A stretch of 64,000 nt of DNA from Rhizobium sp. BG4 (GTDB taxonomy: Bacteria > Pseudomonadota > Alphaproteobacteria > Rhizobiales > Rhizobiaceae): contig NZ_CP044125.1 of the NCBI RefSeq assembly GCF_016864575.1, forward strand, positions 3,578,001 through 3,642,000, given 5' to 3'. Every line of letters starts with the position of its first letter. Within the stretch, counting starts at the first letter, position 1. Positions 25,043-33,607 of the stretch are shown here, one piece after another. Under the pieces are notes generated by a model. It saw only the letters and a list, made by a program, of their open reading frames with translations. It searched no databases and was not told the origin of the DNA. The translations under genes and the position numbers were made by a program.

Positions 25043-26740
25043 ATGGCTGGAGGTTTTGAGCATCCTAGTGTGTCAGGACCGAAAGCCCTTGCTATTCCAG
25101 TAGAACCGCAACCAGGGGAGGGGCTGGCAGATATCGTGTTCCGTGCATGTGCGGAAAATGGTTTCCATGATCTTTGGATTATCAACCGCCTGCTTGGCAA
25201 ACACAGCATAAAGCAGGGGTGGGGTCATTCACGTTTCGCTCGGTCCGATTTTGATGTGAAAGTGCTTGCGGACTTTCTTGGAGTCCCCAACGGTGTCGCG
25301 GACATCGAGCGCCTGATGTACCGGAAGGGAAGTCGTGGCGTTAATTTTTTTGGCGTCGAGATCAGCGGGAACGAGCTGATAGCCACTCGTCGTATTTCCC
25401 CGCGTTCATTGAGTGAGAAACCTTTTGCAAAGGCGATCTGGTCTATTCGTAGCCTCTCGTTCGATCCCCGCACAAAAGAGCGACTTTTAGACCGCTGCCC
25501 AGAGTGCAATTCGATCCTTCAATATCGAATTGCGGGAGACATCTGCCGGTGCACTCGTTGTGGGATAGCCGACTTTCGCGACTATCCCCAAGCACTTGTC
25601 GAGGTCGACGATGTTGAAGGCTTGGACTTCGTCACCAACTTGATCGACCCGGAAGCCCAGAGCGCCTGCCGAGTACACGATGACTTGAAAAGCTTCGGCA
25701 CGGGAGAAATCTTTACGCTGGCGACGACCTTGGCACGAGTCATCCAAACAGAAGATTCGGGAGGTACCAGAAGGCCGAGCCCCACAGCCGAGAGCCTTAG
25801 TCTGGCAGGGAGTGCCATCAAAGGTTGGCCGAAGAAATTTGCCGAAGTCGTTGAGATTTACGCCTCAAATAAGAGGCCGGATCAGAACCACACCCTAGAC
25901 AGCAGCTTGTACGGTGTGACGGCGGACTTGAGAAAGGTCGTGAGGAAGGAACTCGCCACAGTTCTGAGCGGTCGGACAAGAAATTACGACGTGAACTCCC
26001 AAGCACGTCGCGGCGCAACACAAGTGAAATTTTGGTCATCACCTGCTGTCATGAAGCAGGCGAAGAAGTTTGGTCTGCCTGTTCTCGATATGCTTTCGCT
26101 GTATGCTGATCAGGTCATCGAATGCCCAGATAGGCGATATGCAGAGCGGTTGGGCATCCCGAGCGGCGCACCTCCCATGAATTTTGACGCATTTGCGAGA
26201 CATACAGCTAAGGCGAGGGCTAGGGGTTTGGTCTCGCTTCCCGTTGCTGTCTGGGGGAGCAAGTCGTCTCGGCATCCCTGGTCGCAAGTCATGCAAGAAG
26301 TCCTCAGTAAAAAGATTGGCGTGAGCATCCTAGCTTCGTCCAAGAACTTTTTGGAAAGCGCTTACACCGGCAACGTAGAGCGTGTCCGGCACATATGCGA
26401 AACTCATCAGGCGAGCGTCGATCCGAAGGCGATTGTCAATGTGAGAGAAGCAAAGTTTTACCTGCGAATGGGCACCGGAGATGTTGGGGCGTTAAAGCGT
26501 CATGGATATTTCAAAGGTGACATCATCACCATGGAAGAAATCTGGCGTTTCCAAGACGAGTTCATTTCGCCGTTCGAGATTAGAGCCAGACTGATCATGG
26601 AGGGCATAAAGCCACAGTCGGTCATTCAAATTGGGGCTGGCCTTCAAGCAGCTGGAGCAAAGCTGACCCTACTTGACTTGCATCGATATCACCGTGACGA
26701 TGGAGAACAGTATCTCCTATCGATCATCGGCAGAGCTTAG
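25043..26740 (+). CDS. TniQ/TnsD-like zinc-binding protein, no transposase nearby
   Basis: A 565-residue protein. The N-terminus (PVEPQPGEGLADIVFRACAE) and a zinc-ribbon segment with cysteines at about 152, 155, 168, 170 and 173 (CPECNSILQ ... CRCTRCG) fit the TniQ family, which picks the target site in Tn7-like transposition. The remaining 390 residues are helical with no clear domain; a second HTH-like stretch is possible near the C-terminus. No transposase (TnsA, TnsB) or TnsC ATPase is present in the window. It may be a relic, a domesticated DNA-binding partner of the adjacent HTH regulator, or the right-end gene of an element whose other genes lie to the left. Confidence 0.6.
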   Translation: MAGGFEHPSVSGPKALAIPVEPQPGEGLADIVFRACAENGFHDLWIINRLLGKHSIKQGWGHSRFARSDFDVKVLADFLGVPNGVADIERLMYRKGSRGVNFFGVEISGNELIATRRISPRSLSEKPFAKAIWSIRSLSFDPRTKERLLDRCPECNSILQYRIAGDICRCTRCGIADFRDYPQALVEVDDVEGLDFVTNLIDPEAQSACRVHDDLKSFGTGEIFTLATTLARVIQTEDSGGTRRPSPTAESLSLAGSAIKGWPKKFAEVVEIYASNKRPDQNHTLDSSLYGVTADLRKVVRKELATVLSGRTRNYDVNSQARRGATQVKFWSSPAVMKQAKKFGLPVLDMLSLYADQVIECPDRRYAERLGIPSGAPPMNFDAFARHTAKARARGLVSLPVAVWGSKSSRHPWSQVMQEVLSKKIGVSILASSKNFLESAYTGNVERVRHICETHQASVDPKAIVNVREAKFYLRMGTGDVGALKRHGYFKGDIITMEEIWRFQDEFISPFEIRARLIMEGIKPQSVIQIGAGLQAAGAKLTLLDLHRYHRDDGEQYLLSIIGRA

Positions 26741-26787
26741 AGAATTGCGTACTCAGAATCGAAAAAATTTTCCGCTGATCAATAATT

Positions 26788-26967
26788 TCAAATGGTTAGA
26801 TGAATCAAAAAAATGTTCTCCGTACAGTAAGGATCGACATCGGCGATCAGGTGATGGGGCAGGGCCGTCATCTGGCGCATCGTGTTGTTCCAGGCGGTGC
26901 GCTGGATCTGCCGCGAGCGGAGCGCGAAGAAGGCATCAATTGCGGTCTGTACAGTGTCAGTCATCAT
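26788..26967 (-). CDS. DUF1127 protein, probably truncated at the island boundary
   Basis: A small protein of about 59 residues starting after a GGAGG site. Residues 1-45 (MTDTVQTAIDAFFALRSRQI and NTMRQMTALPHHLIADV) follow the DUF1127 pattern of arginine-containing helices before a conserved Leu-x-Asp-Ile/Val segment. The last 15 residues (DPYCTENIFLIHLTI) do not fit and are AT-rich in coding, as if the normal 3' end was replaced. The gene lies where lower-GC accessory DNA meets core chromosome, so the junction probably falls near 26840. Confidence 0.5.
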   Translation of the reverse strand: MMTDTVQTAIDAFFALRSRQIQRTAWNNTMRQMTALPHHLIADVDPYCTENIFLIHLTI

Positions 26968-27076
26968 GGCCTCCTGTGTTCGTGTTTCAGCCATGAGTAA
27001 AATATAAGGTTCGATTGACTTTCAAACAAACGAAATGATATGGTGTTTAAATTCAGAAAAATTGAAAGATGCGCCG

Positions 27077-27976
27077 ATGACGATGCCCTTTCGCAGGCCT
27101 ATCCCGCTTCTCGATAACGACGTTCTGCGCACCTTCGTGGCAATCGCGGAAACCGGCAATTTTTCGACGGCTGCCGAAGCGGTGTTCAGGACGCCGTCGG
27201 CCGTCTCCATGCAGATCAAGAAGCTCGAGGAACAGCTCGGCGCGACGCTGTTCATGCGCGACGCGCGCTCGGTGACGCTGACGCAGCATGGCGAGCTGCT
27301 CTTGACCTATGCGCGCAATATCCTGGCGCTCTCCAACGAGGCCGTCTCGCGCTTCATCATGCCCGAACTTAGCGGCGTCGTCCGTCTCGGCGCGCCTGAA
27401 GATATCGGCGAGCGGCTGCTGCCGAGCATTCTGAAGAGTTTTGCCGAGAGCTACCCCGGCATCATGGTCGATGTGACGATCGACATGAGCATCGGCTTGA
27501 AGAAGCGGATGGAAGAGCAGCGCCTCGATCTGGCGCTCGTCAATTTCGCGACCAGGCCTTTCCCGACCGGCGGCGAGATCGTCTATCGCGAGAAGCTCGT
27601 CTGGGCCGGCGCCAAGTGCGGCACGGCGCATCGCAAGGAGCCGCTGCCGATCTCGATATGGGAAGAGGGCTGCATCTGGCGCCAGGAAGCGTTGGCGCAG
27701 CTCGAGCGCAACAAGCGGCCCTATCGCGTCGCCTATCTCAGCGGTCACACGATGGCGCAGCGCGCTGCCGTGGTGTCCGATCTGGCGATCGCGCCGCTGC
27801 CGCGCTCCTATGTCAGCGAAGACATGGTGATCCTCGGCGCTCAGGAAGGTTTGCCGGAACTTGGCTCCTTCGAAATCCGGCTGCTGACGGCATCGCAGCT
27901 TTCCGGTCCGATGCAGGCGGTTGCCGACAGCATCCGTCATGCCTTTGCAGAAAAAGCCAAGGCTGCTGCCGCCTAA
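27077..27976 (+). CDS. LysR-family transcriptional regulator
   Basis: A 299-residue regulator: N-terminal winged HTH (LRTFVAIAETGNFSTAAEAV then PSAVSMQIKKLEEQLGATLF) and a C-terminal effector-binding domain starting near residue 90. The ATG at 27077 is preferred over an in-frame start 14 codons upstream. It is divergent from the DUF1127 gene, a common rhizobial pairing. The target and effector are not evident. GC-rich codon use matches core chromosome, unlike the genes to its left. Confidence 0.85.
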   Translation: MTMPFRRPIPLLDNDVLRTFVAIAETGNFSTAAEAVFRTPSAVSMQIKKLEEQLGATLFMRDARSVTLTQHGELLLTYARNILALSNEAVSRFIMPELSGVVRLGAPEDIGERLLPSILKSFAESYPGIMVDVTIDMSIGLKKRMEEQRLDLALVNFATRPFPTGGEIVYREKLVWAGAKCGTAHRKEPLPISIWEEGCIWRQEALAQLERNKRPYRVAYLSGHTMAQRAAVVSDLAIAPLPRSYVSEDMVILGAQEGLPELGSFEIRLLTASQLSGPMQAVADSIRHAFAEKAKAAAA

Positions 27977-28073
27977 GCCATTATTGGCGTGAACCTTTTT
28001 GGCCTTGGCGCGTTAATCGCCCGGAGCGGCGCCCGCCGCTTCGGAGAGGTCATATTTGCAAAGGATTTCCAAA

Positions 28074-28229
28074 ATGACGACGACAGCCAAAATCGGTGCT
28101 GCCTTCCTGCTTCTGCTCGCCCTGTCTTCCTGCGGCAACACGATCCGCGGCATGGGCCGCGATACGGCCAACGCCGTCAACGCCACGCAGGATGCCGGCC
28201 GCTCGGTTGACCGCGCGGCGCGCCATTAA
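28074..28229 (+). CDS. Entericidin-family small lipoprotein
   Basis: A 51-residue lipoprotein: short hydrophobic leader with the lipobox ALSSC at residues 16-20, then the entericidin pattern GNTIRGMGRDTANAVNATQD. An AAGGA ribosome site precedes the ATG. Entericidins are small envelope lipoproteins linked to stationary-phase or osmotic stress. It is convergent with the next gene. Confidence 0.8.
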   Translation: MTTTAKIGAAFLLLLALSSCGNTIRGMGRDTANAVNATQDAGRSVDRAARH

Positions 28230-28232
28230 CGA

Positions 28233-28583
28233 TCAGATCTTGGCTGCCGGATAAGCCTTTTCGAGGCCGCCGGAGCGGGAGAGACCATTGCGGAAGGCCT
28301 GATAGGCCGGATGCTGGCTCGACTTGGCGGCCTCCATCAGCCGGATCTGAAGACGGGCAGGTGCAGCCGTGCCGATCCATGTGCCCGTCGTCTCAAGCTT
28401 CAGCGAATTCAGGAAGCGGCTCTCTGCGGAGAGATCGAGATAGCGGTGCAGGCCGTCGACCAGATTGTCGTCCTGCGCGACGTTTTCCATTAGCAGTTCG
28501 ATATAGGACTTGTCGGCGTCACTGGCGCCGGCAAACTTCTGTGCAACGGTTTCGCGATCGGGGAAGGAAGCGGCTGGGGTCAT
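28233..28583 (-). CDS. Conserved hypothetical rhizobial protein
   Basis: A 116-residue soluble, mostly helical protein (DADKSYIELLMENVAQDDNL ... LQIRLMEAAKSS). The start at 28583 follows a GAGGT site; an upstream ATG lacks one. No signal peptide, membrane segment or recognised domain. It is the neighbour of the betaine-type binding protein gene, on the same strand, 98 bases away. Confidence 0.55.
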   Translation of the reverse strand: MTPAASFPDRETVAQKFAGASDADKSYIELLMENVAQDDNLVDGLHRYLDLSAESRFLNSLKLETTGTWIGTAAPARLQIRLMEAAKSSQHPAYQAFRNGLSRSGGLEKAYPAAKI

Positions 28584-28681
28584 CGGGTACCTCAAGAAAA
28601 TCGTTTTGGCGCGCAACAGAGGCGCGGTCGTTATCGGTTCTTCCTTTTGCCCGCTCTGGCCTTCGCGAAGCTTGCAGCGCT

Positions 28682-29680
28682 TTAGAGCGCGCGCTTGACC
28701 CGTGCGGCGATCTCTTCGGGAACCCAGGTGGTCCAGAGCTGCGGATAGTTCTCCAGGAAGTAGACGGCGGCGTTCCGGCTGCTTTCGCTGTGCTCGTCCT
28801 GCCAGGCGAGGACGTCGTTGATCGTGCCGTTATCCCAGCTGCGCTTGCGCAGGTAGTCCATTGCCGGGCCGGCGCGATCGGCAAAGGCCTTCGTGGTGAC
28901 GGTGACGCCCTGCGAGGTCGGGTATGCATTGCGCCGCGGGCGGGCGCAGCCGGAGACTGCCGTGCAGGTGTTCCACTCCATCTCGCTATAGGGGACGCCC
29001 ATGCCGAGGCGAATCATGTCGTATTTTCCGATGAGGGCGGTCGGCGCCCAGTAGTAGCCGAGCCAGCCGCGCTTGCGCTCGAAGGCATCGGCGATCGAGG
29101 CGTCCAGGTCTTTCGGCGTATCGGCGCTGATCAGGTTGAAGCCCTTGGCTTCGGCATAGTAGGCCTTGAACAGGTTCTGGGTGGTGATCTTGCAGCTCCA
29201 ACCCGTCGGGCAGTTGAAGACCGCGCCTTTTGCGGGGTCGTTCTCATCGGGAAACAGATCGGGCCTTGCCAACGCATCCTCGATCGTCCTGATCGAGGGA
29301 TTGGCGTCGGCGACGAATTTCGGGATCCACCAGCCCTCGACAGCGCCATCGGCGAGGATCTCGGCGCCCTCGACCAGCCGCCCGGCGGCGATCGCCTTGG
29401 AGAGCTCGATCTCGACGCCCTTGACCCAAAGCTCGGGCGCGATATCGGGCGTGCCCTTGCCATCCATGGATGCGAAAGTCGGCATGGTATCGCCGGGGAC
29501 GATCTCGACGCTGCAGCCGTAGCCGGCCTCCAGGATGATCTTGTCGAAATTGGCAGCGATCGCAGCCGACCCCCACTTCATCTCGGCGATCGTCACCGCG
29601 CCGCAACCTGCCGCTACGGCAGCTGAAGCGCAGGCCCAGGCCATGGCTGACAGGAACAGCATTCTCAATGCGGCCTTCAT
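28682..29680 (-). CDS. ABC substrate-binding protein, glycine betaine/choline type (OpuAC fold)
   Basis: A 332-residue periplasmic protein with a signal peptide (MLFLSAMAWACASAAVAAG) and the OpuAC/ProX fold: VTIAEMKWGSAAIAAN at the start of the mature chain, IVPGDTMPTFASMDG, and WGYY-like aromatic binding-box residues (GWLGYYWAPTAL). Paired cysteines (FNCPTGWSC, TCTAVSGC) suggest disulfides. No permease or ATPase gene is adjacent, so it is an orphan binding protein or serves a transporter elsewhere. Quaternary amine ligands are likely from the family. Confidence 0.82.
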   Translation of the reverse strand: MKAALRMLFLSAMAWACASAAVAAGCGAVTIAEMKWGSAAIAANFDKIILEAGYGCSVEIVPGDTMPTFASMDGKGTPDIAPELWVKGVEIELSKAIAAGRLVEGAEILADGAVEGWWIPKFVADANPSIRTIEDALARPDLFPDENDPAKGAVFNCPTGWSCKITTQNLFKAYYAEAKGFNLISADTPKDLDASIADAFERKRGWLGYYWAPTALIGKYDMIRLGMGVPYSEMEWNTCTAVSGCARPRRNAYPTSQGVTVTTKAFADRAGPAMDYLRKRSWDNGTINDVLAWQDEHSESSRNAAVYFLENYPQLWTTWVPEEIAARVKRAL

Positions 29681-29911
29681 CTGCGCTTCCTTTGTTCCAC
29701 TTGTGATTTTTTATTTTGCCGATGGTAATGCCGAAAAGGTTGAGATCAACTTCTCAGGTTGAATTTTTCTGGGCTAAATCTTTGATTTGTATCGGCTAAT
29801 ATTACGGGTTCACGCAGCTTTCCGTTAGGTGAGTGCAGGAGTGCGTTTCGCGTCGCGGTCAATAAAAGTTCAAAAAAGGTCGAAATTCATCTTTGCTTAA
29901 GAGCTCAATAA

Positions 29912-29999
29912 CTCTCCGGTAAGAATGTCGCGCTATCAGTGTAACCACGGCGGGGGACAAACCGCCGGTTCTCCGGATCAGGTTCTGCGTCCCGGAGAG
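29912..29999 (+). ncRNA. Candidate structured leader or small RNA upstream of cobQ
   Basis: The 449-base gap before cobQ (29681-30129) has no gene. Within it, CGGCGG (29948-29953) can pair with CCGCCG (29962-29967). CCGGAGAG (29992-29999) can pair with either TCTCCGG (29970-29976) or CTCTCCGG (29912-29919); these two pairings exclude each other, a feature of switching RNAs. A strong terminator-like hairpin follows at 30044. I see none of the conserved boxes of the cobalamin riboswitch here. It could be an attenuator leader of cobQ or an independent small RNA. Confidence 0.4.
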
Positions 30000-30043
30000 C
30001 ACGAGTTTCGCCGTGTATGGGCGATACGCCAGAGTTTTACGGC

Positions 30044-30074
30044 AAACCGCGCGGCTCCCGGCTGGCGCGGTTTT
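30044..30074 (+). terminator. Rho-independent terminator-like hairpin before cobQ
   Basis: AAACCGCGC (30044-30052) pairs perfectly with GCGCGGTTT (30065-30073) around a 12-base loop, followed by a short T run. It ends 56 bases before the cobQ ATG, so it either attenuates cobQ or ends the upstream structured RNA. Confidence 0.6.
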
Positions 30075-30129
30075 CGCGTTTAGGGACCTGCCGTTGACCT
30101 CGCGCGGCAACGCGTTGTAGGCGTCATCC

Positions 30130-31584
30130 ATGACCAGAGCCATCATGCTGCAGGGAACAGGATCGGATGTCGGCAAGACGGTGCTCGTCGCCGGGCTCTG
30201 CCGGCTGGCGACCAATCGCGGTCTGACCGTTCGCCCCTTCAAGCCGCAGAACATGTCGAACAATGCTGCCGTCGCCGATGACGGCGGCGAGATCGGCCGG
30301 GCGCAGTGGCTGCAGTCGCTCGCCGCACGCACGCCGTCCTCCGTTCACATGAATCCGATCCTGCTGAAGCCGCAATCGGAGAATGGCAGCCAGATCGTCG
30401 TGCAGGGCAAGGTCTGGGGGCAGGCGAAGGGGCGCGACTACCAGCGCCTGAAACCGCAGCTGCTCGAGTATGTTCTCTCTAGCTTCGCGACGGTTTCCGA
30501 AGGCGCCGATCTCGTCATCGTCGAGGGCGCGGGATCTCCGGCGGAGATCAATCTGCGGCCGGGCGATATTGCCAATATGGGCTTTGCCACGCGGGCGGTC
30601 GTGCCGGTCGTGCTGGTCGGCGATATCGACCGCGGCGGGGTCATCGCCTCGCTGGTTGGAACGCATGCGATCCTCGATGAGCGGGATCGCGGCATGATCT
30701 CTGGCTATATCATCAACAAGTTCCGCGGTGACGTTTCGCTCTTCGATGACGGGATCTCCGCGATCGGGCGCTATACGGGCTGGCCGTGTTTCGGCGTGGT
30801 GCCGTGGCTGAAGGCGGCTGGTGGTCTTCCGGCCGAAGATTCCGTCGTTCTCGAAAAGCTAGCGCGCGGAAGATCGGCGACGCTGAAGGTCGCCGTACCC
30901 GTGCTGCCGCGGATTGCCAATTTCGATGATCTCGATCCGCTCCGCGCGGAAGAGGATGTCGAGCTTGTCTTCGTAAAGGCCGGCGACCGTCTTCCTGACG
31001 ATGCCGCTCTCGTCGTTCTGCCGGGCTCGAAGTCGACGATCAGCGATCTCGCGGATTTCCGCGCAGCCGGCTGGGACCGCGATCTCGCGGCCCATATGCG
31101 GCGTGGCGGGCGGGTGATCGGCATTTGCGGCGGCTACCAGATGCTTGGGCGCAAGGTTCACGATCCACTCGGCATCGAGGGCAGTGCGGCTGAGACGGAC
31201 GGGCTTAGCCTTCTCGACGTCGAGACGGTAATGGCGCCGGAAAAGGTCGTGCGCAACAGCCGCGCGGTCTCCGCCGAATATGGCACGCCGCTTTCCGGCT
31301 ATCAGATCCATCTGGGCGTGACGGAAGGCGCGGATTGCGACCGCCCGTCCGCCCAAATCGACGGCTTACCTGACGGTGCGATCTCCACCGATGGCCGGGT
31401 GATGGGCACCTATCTGCACGGTCTGTTTTCGAGCGATGCCTACCGCTCGCGACTGCTAGAAAGCTTCGGTCTCGCAGGCGAACGGAAAAGCTATGCCGAA
31501 AGCGTCGACAGGGCGCTGGATGCCGTGGCGGCCGAGCTGGAGCGTCATCTCGACCGCGACTGGCTGCAGCGGCTGCTCGGCTAG
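30130..31584 (+). CDS. cobQ: Cobyric acid synthase
   Basis: A 484-residue glutamine-dependent amidotransferase that amidates adenosylcobyrinic a,c-diamide to cobyric acid. The N-terminal ATP-binding domain starts GTGSDVGKTVLVAGLCR; the C-terminal class I glutaminase has the nucleophile segment VIGICGGYQMLG and a histidine in GTYLHGLF. Length is normal. It overlaps the convergent chloride channel gene by four bases at its end. It is separated from the rest of the cob genes by that gene. Confidence 0.95.
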   Translation: MTRAIMLQGTGSDVGKTVLVAGLCRLATNRGLTVRPFKPQNMSNNAAVADDGGEIGRAQWLQSLAARTPSSVHMNPILLKPQSENGSQIVVQGKVWGQAKGRDYQRLKPQLLEYVLSSFATVSEGADLVIVEGAGSPAEINLRPGDIANMGFATRAVVPVVLVGDIDRGGVIASLVGTHAILDERDRGMISGYIINKFRGDVSLFDDGISAIGRYTGWPCFGVVPWLKAAGGLPAEDSVVLEKLARGRSATLKVAVPVLPRIANFDDLDPLRAEEDVELVFVKAGDRLPDDAALVVLPGSKSTISDLADFRAAGWDRDLAAHMRRGGRVIGICGGYQMLGRKVHDPLGIEGSAAETDGLSLLDVETVMAPEKVVRNSRAVSAEYGTPLSGYQIHLGVTEGADCDRPSAQIDGLPDGAISTDGRVMGTYLHGLFSSDAYRSRLLESFGLAGERKSYAESVDRALDAVAAELERHLDRDWLQRLLG

Positions 31585-33371
31585 ATTTCGCCAGAGACCT
31601 CGCGGCGGCGGCGGTCCAGTTCTTCCGTGTAACGGCGCAGCGTATGGCTTTCGCTGAGCTGTCCGACGACCTTGCGCTCGATCAGATTGTTGAGCACGGC
31701 CAGCGCTTCGCTCTCGGTCTTGTCGAAGATCGCGGCGGCCTGCTTGGCATTCATCTGCGGCTGCAGGAAGTCGTTCTTGTAGCGGATGAAGCTCTCCAGG
31801 CCCTTGCCCTCGTCATCCGTATCGATCGGATTGGAATGGATTTCGGGAACGAGGACGAGGCCGGCATATTTCCCGGTATCATCGACGAGGATGACGCGCT
31901 GCGTCGAACCGGCCGGGAAGGTCTTTTTGAATTCCTCGACGGAGGTCGCGACATTGGCGGTCTTGACGTCGGCGCGCATCAGCTTGCCGACCGTCAGGTT
32001 GCGGATCCAGCCGACATCATGGGCGCTGCGAATGCTTTCGCCGCGCAGATGGAAGCGCCATGTGGCGAAGGAGTAGCCGAAGGTGGTGCGCACGACGAGC
32101 GAGGATGTGATGACAGCGGCGAGCACCAGGGCGGTGATCGGGAAGTCGCCGGTGATCTCGAGCGCCAGGAAGGTCATCGTCAACGGTCCGCCGATGATGG
32201 CGACGGCGAGCGAACTCATGCCGACGACGGCATAGACCTCCGGTGTCAGTGACGCATGTGCAAAGAACGGCGCCGAATAGGCGAAGAGCTTGCCGAGCAG
32301 GGCGCCCATGAACAGCGAGGCGAAGAACAGGCCGCCCCTGAAGCCGGAGCCGATCGATACGGCGGAGGCGAAGGATTTCAACAGCAGAATGCCGATCAGC
32401 GCCGGGATCGCCACCTGGTGCGACAGGTTGAGATGCAGGGCGCCATGGCCTGCCGAGAGCACTTGCGGCGAAATCATCGCCAGCAGGCCGACGACGATGC
32501 CGCCGAGCGCCGGGCGGGCATAGGTCGGCACCGAGCTCTTTCGCGCCAGTTCCTCGATGAAGGAGACGCCCTGCATGATCAGGATGCCGGCCCCCGCGCA
32601 GCAACCGCCGAGCAGGATCGCCGGAACGTAGTCGGCTGGAACGACGCTGCCGAATTGGCCGACATCGATGGTAAAGTCGCTGCCGGCAAGCAGGCGGGCG
32701 ATCAGCGTCGAGAGCAGGGCGGAAACGACGACGGGAGTCAGCGACACGATCGTGTATGTGCCGATGATCAGCTCGAAAGCGTAGAAGGCGCCCGTCAGCG
32801 GCGCGTTGAAGGCGGCGGCGATGGCGCCGGCCGCGCCGCAGCCGACCAGCACGCGCAGATCGGCGCGGCGCAGCTGCAGCTTCAGGCCGAGCTTGGAGGC
32901 AAGACCGGCCGCAAGCTGCGTATAGCCGGCCTCGAGGCCGACCGAGGCGCCGAAGCCGTTGGAGATCAGGTTCTGGATCGCGACGATCACGCTATCGGTC
33001 AGCGACAGGCGGCCGCCATGCAGCGCGTTCGCCTCGATCGGGTCGACCATCGGCTTCTTGCGCGTTCTGCTGAGGATGAACAGCAGCAGGCCGAGAAGCA
33101 GGCCGCCGCAGATCGGCGCCAAGAGCAGGAGCAGCTTGTTGTCGATCTCGGACGAGCTCAGGCGGTCGACATCGCTGATGCCGAAAATCAGGCTGTGCAT
33201 TTCGCGCGAGATCAGGCTCATGCCGGTCACCGCGCAACCAGCGATGATGCCGACAGCGCCGCCCGCGAAAACCATGCCCATTTCATTCTGGCGCGCTAGG
33301 GCGCGCAGCCGCGCCATATCGAATTTGAGATGGCGCCGCGCCAGGCGGCCGATGTCGGTTTTCGTGAGCAT
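31581..33371 (-). CDS. ClC-family chloride channel/antiporter with CBS-like tail
   Basis: A 596-residue membrane protein with the ClC core in residues about 30-440. The segment GFGASVGLEAGYTQ aligns with the GxxGPT-type filter and keeps the gating glutamate, which suggests chloride/proton antiport; GSGFRGGLFFASLFMGALLG is the second conserved motif. The C-terminal 150 residues (VGKLMRADVKTANVATSVEE ... RVILVDDTGKYAGLV) resemble CBS domains, which regulate gating. The filter departs from the consensus GREGP (Glu-Ala-Gly in place of Glu-Gly-Pro), so transport details may differ. Confidence 0.88.
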   Translation of the reverse strand: MLTKTDIGRLARRHLKFDMARLRALARQNEMGMVFAGGAVGIIAGCAVTGMSLISREMHSLIFGISDVDRLSSSEIDNKLLLLLAPICGGLLLGLLLFILSRTRKKPMVDPIEANALHGGRLSLTDSVIVAIQNLISNGFGASVGLEAGYTQLAAGLASKLGLKLQLRRADLRVLVGCGAAGAIAAAFNAPLTGAFYAFELIIGTYTIVSLTPVVVSALLSTLIARLLAGSDFTIDVGQFGSVVPADYVPAILLGGCCAGAGILIMQGVSFIEELARKSSVPTYARPALGGIVVGLLAMISPQVLSAGHGALHLNLSHQVAIPALIGILLLKSFASAVSIGSGFRGGLFFASLFMGALLGKLFAYSAPFFAHASLTPEVYAVVGMSSLAVAIIGGPLTMTFLALEITGDFPITALVLAAVITSSLVVRTTFGYSFATWRFHLRGESIRSAHDVGWIRNLTVGKLMRADVKTANVATSVEEFKKTFPAGSTQRVILVDDTGKYAGLVLVPEIHSNPIDTDDEGKGLESFIRYKNDFLQPQMNAKQAAAIFDKTESEALAVLNNLIERKVVGQLSESHTLRRYTEELDRRRREVSGEI

Positions 33372-33565
33372 GATGACAGAACTAGGCGATGGAATGCAGG
33401 ATCAAGGAAGCGCGCTTTTTGCGCCGCATGATTTCGCGAGCAATTGCCGCAAAAGCGAGGCGGTCGCAAGCGAAATATCGACTTAAGTCAATGAATTTAA
33501 TAGACTATCTGTTTGGTAGACTCAGTCGGGTTAAGAGCGGGCTGTTTGGATTGCCCTGGCATCGA

Positions 33566-33594
33566 TTGACTTCGCATGGCCGCACGCCTAACGA
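33566..33594 (+). promoter_or_regulatory. Promoter of the riboswitch-controlled cobU-cobW-cobN-cobO transcript
   Basis: TTGACT (33566-33571) and TAACGA (33589-33594) are separated by 17 bases. The predicted start of transcription near 33601 lies just before the first paired base of the cobalamin riboswitch at 33608. The 190 bases between the chloride channel gene and this promoter show no gene. Confidence 0.5.
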
Positions 33595-33607
33595 TGCTTT
33601 CAATTAC

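Noticed and set aside
1..26967. Complete Tn7-like element or prophage
   Set aside because: A TniQ-like gene is present, but no transposase, integrase, TnsC or phage structural gene is found in the window.
28361..29626. 421-codon frame antisense to the betaine-type binding protein
   Set aside because: Shadow of a gene with signal peptide and OpuAC motifs; no recognisable features of its own.
29681..30129. Second cobalamin riboswitch upstream of cobQ
   Set aside because: None of the conserved boxes (GCCACTG, B12 box) is present; the structure there is different.
32256..33299. 347-codon frame antisense to the chloride channel gene
   Set aside because: Composition is Gln/Arg/Ala-rich shadow sequence opposite a clear ClC gene.
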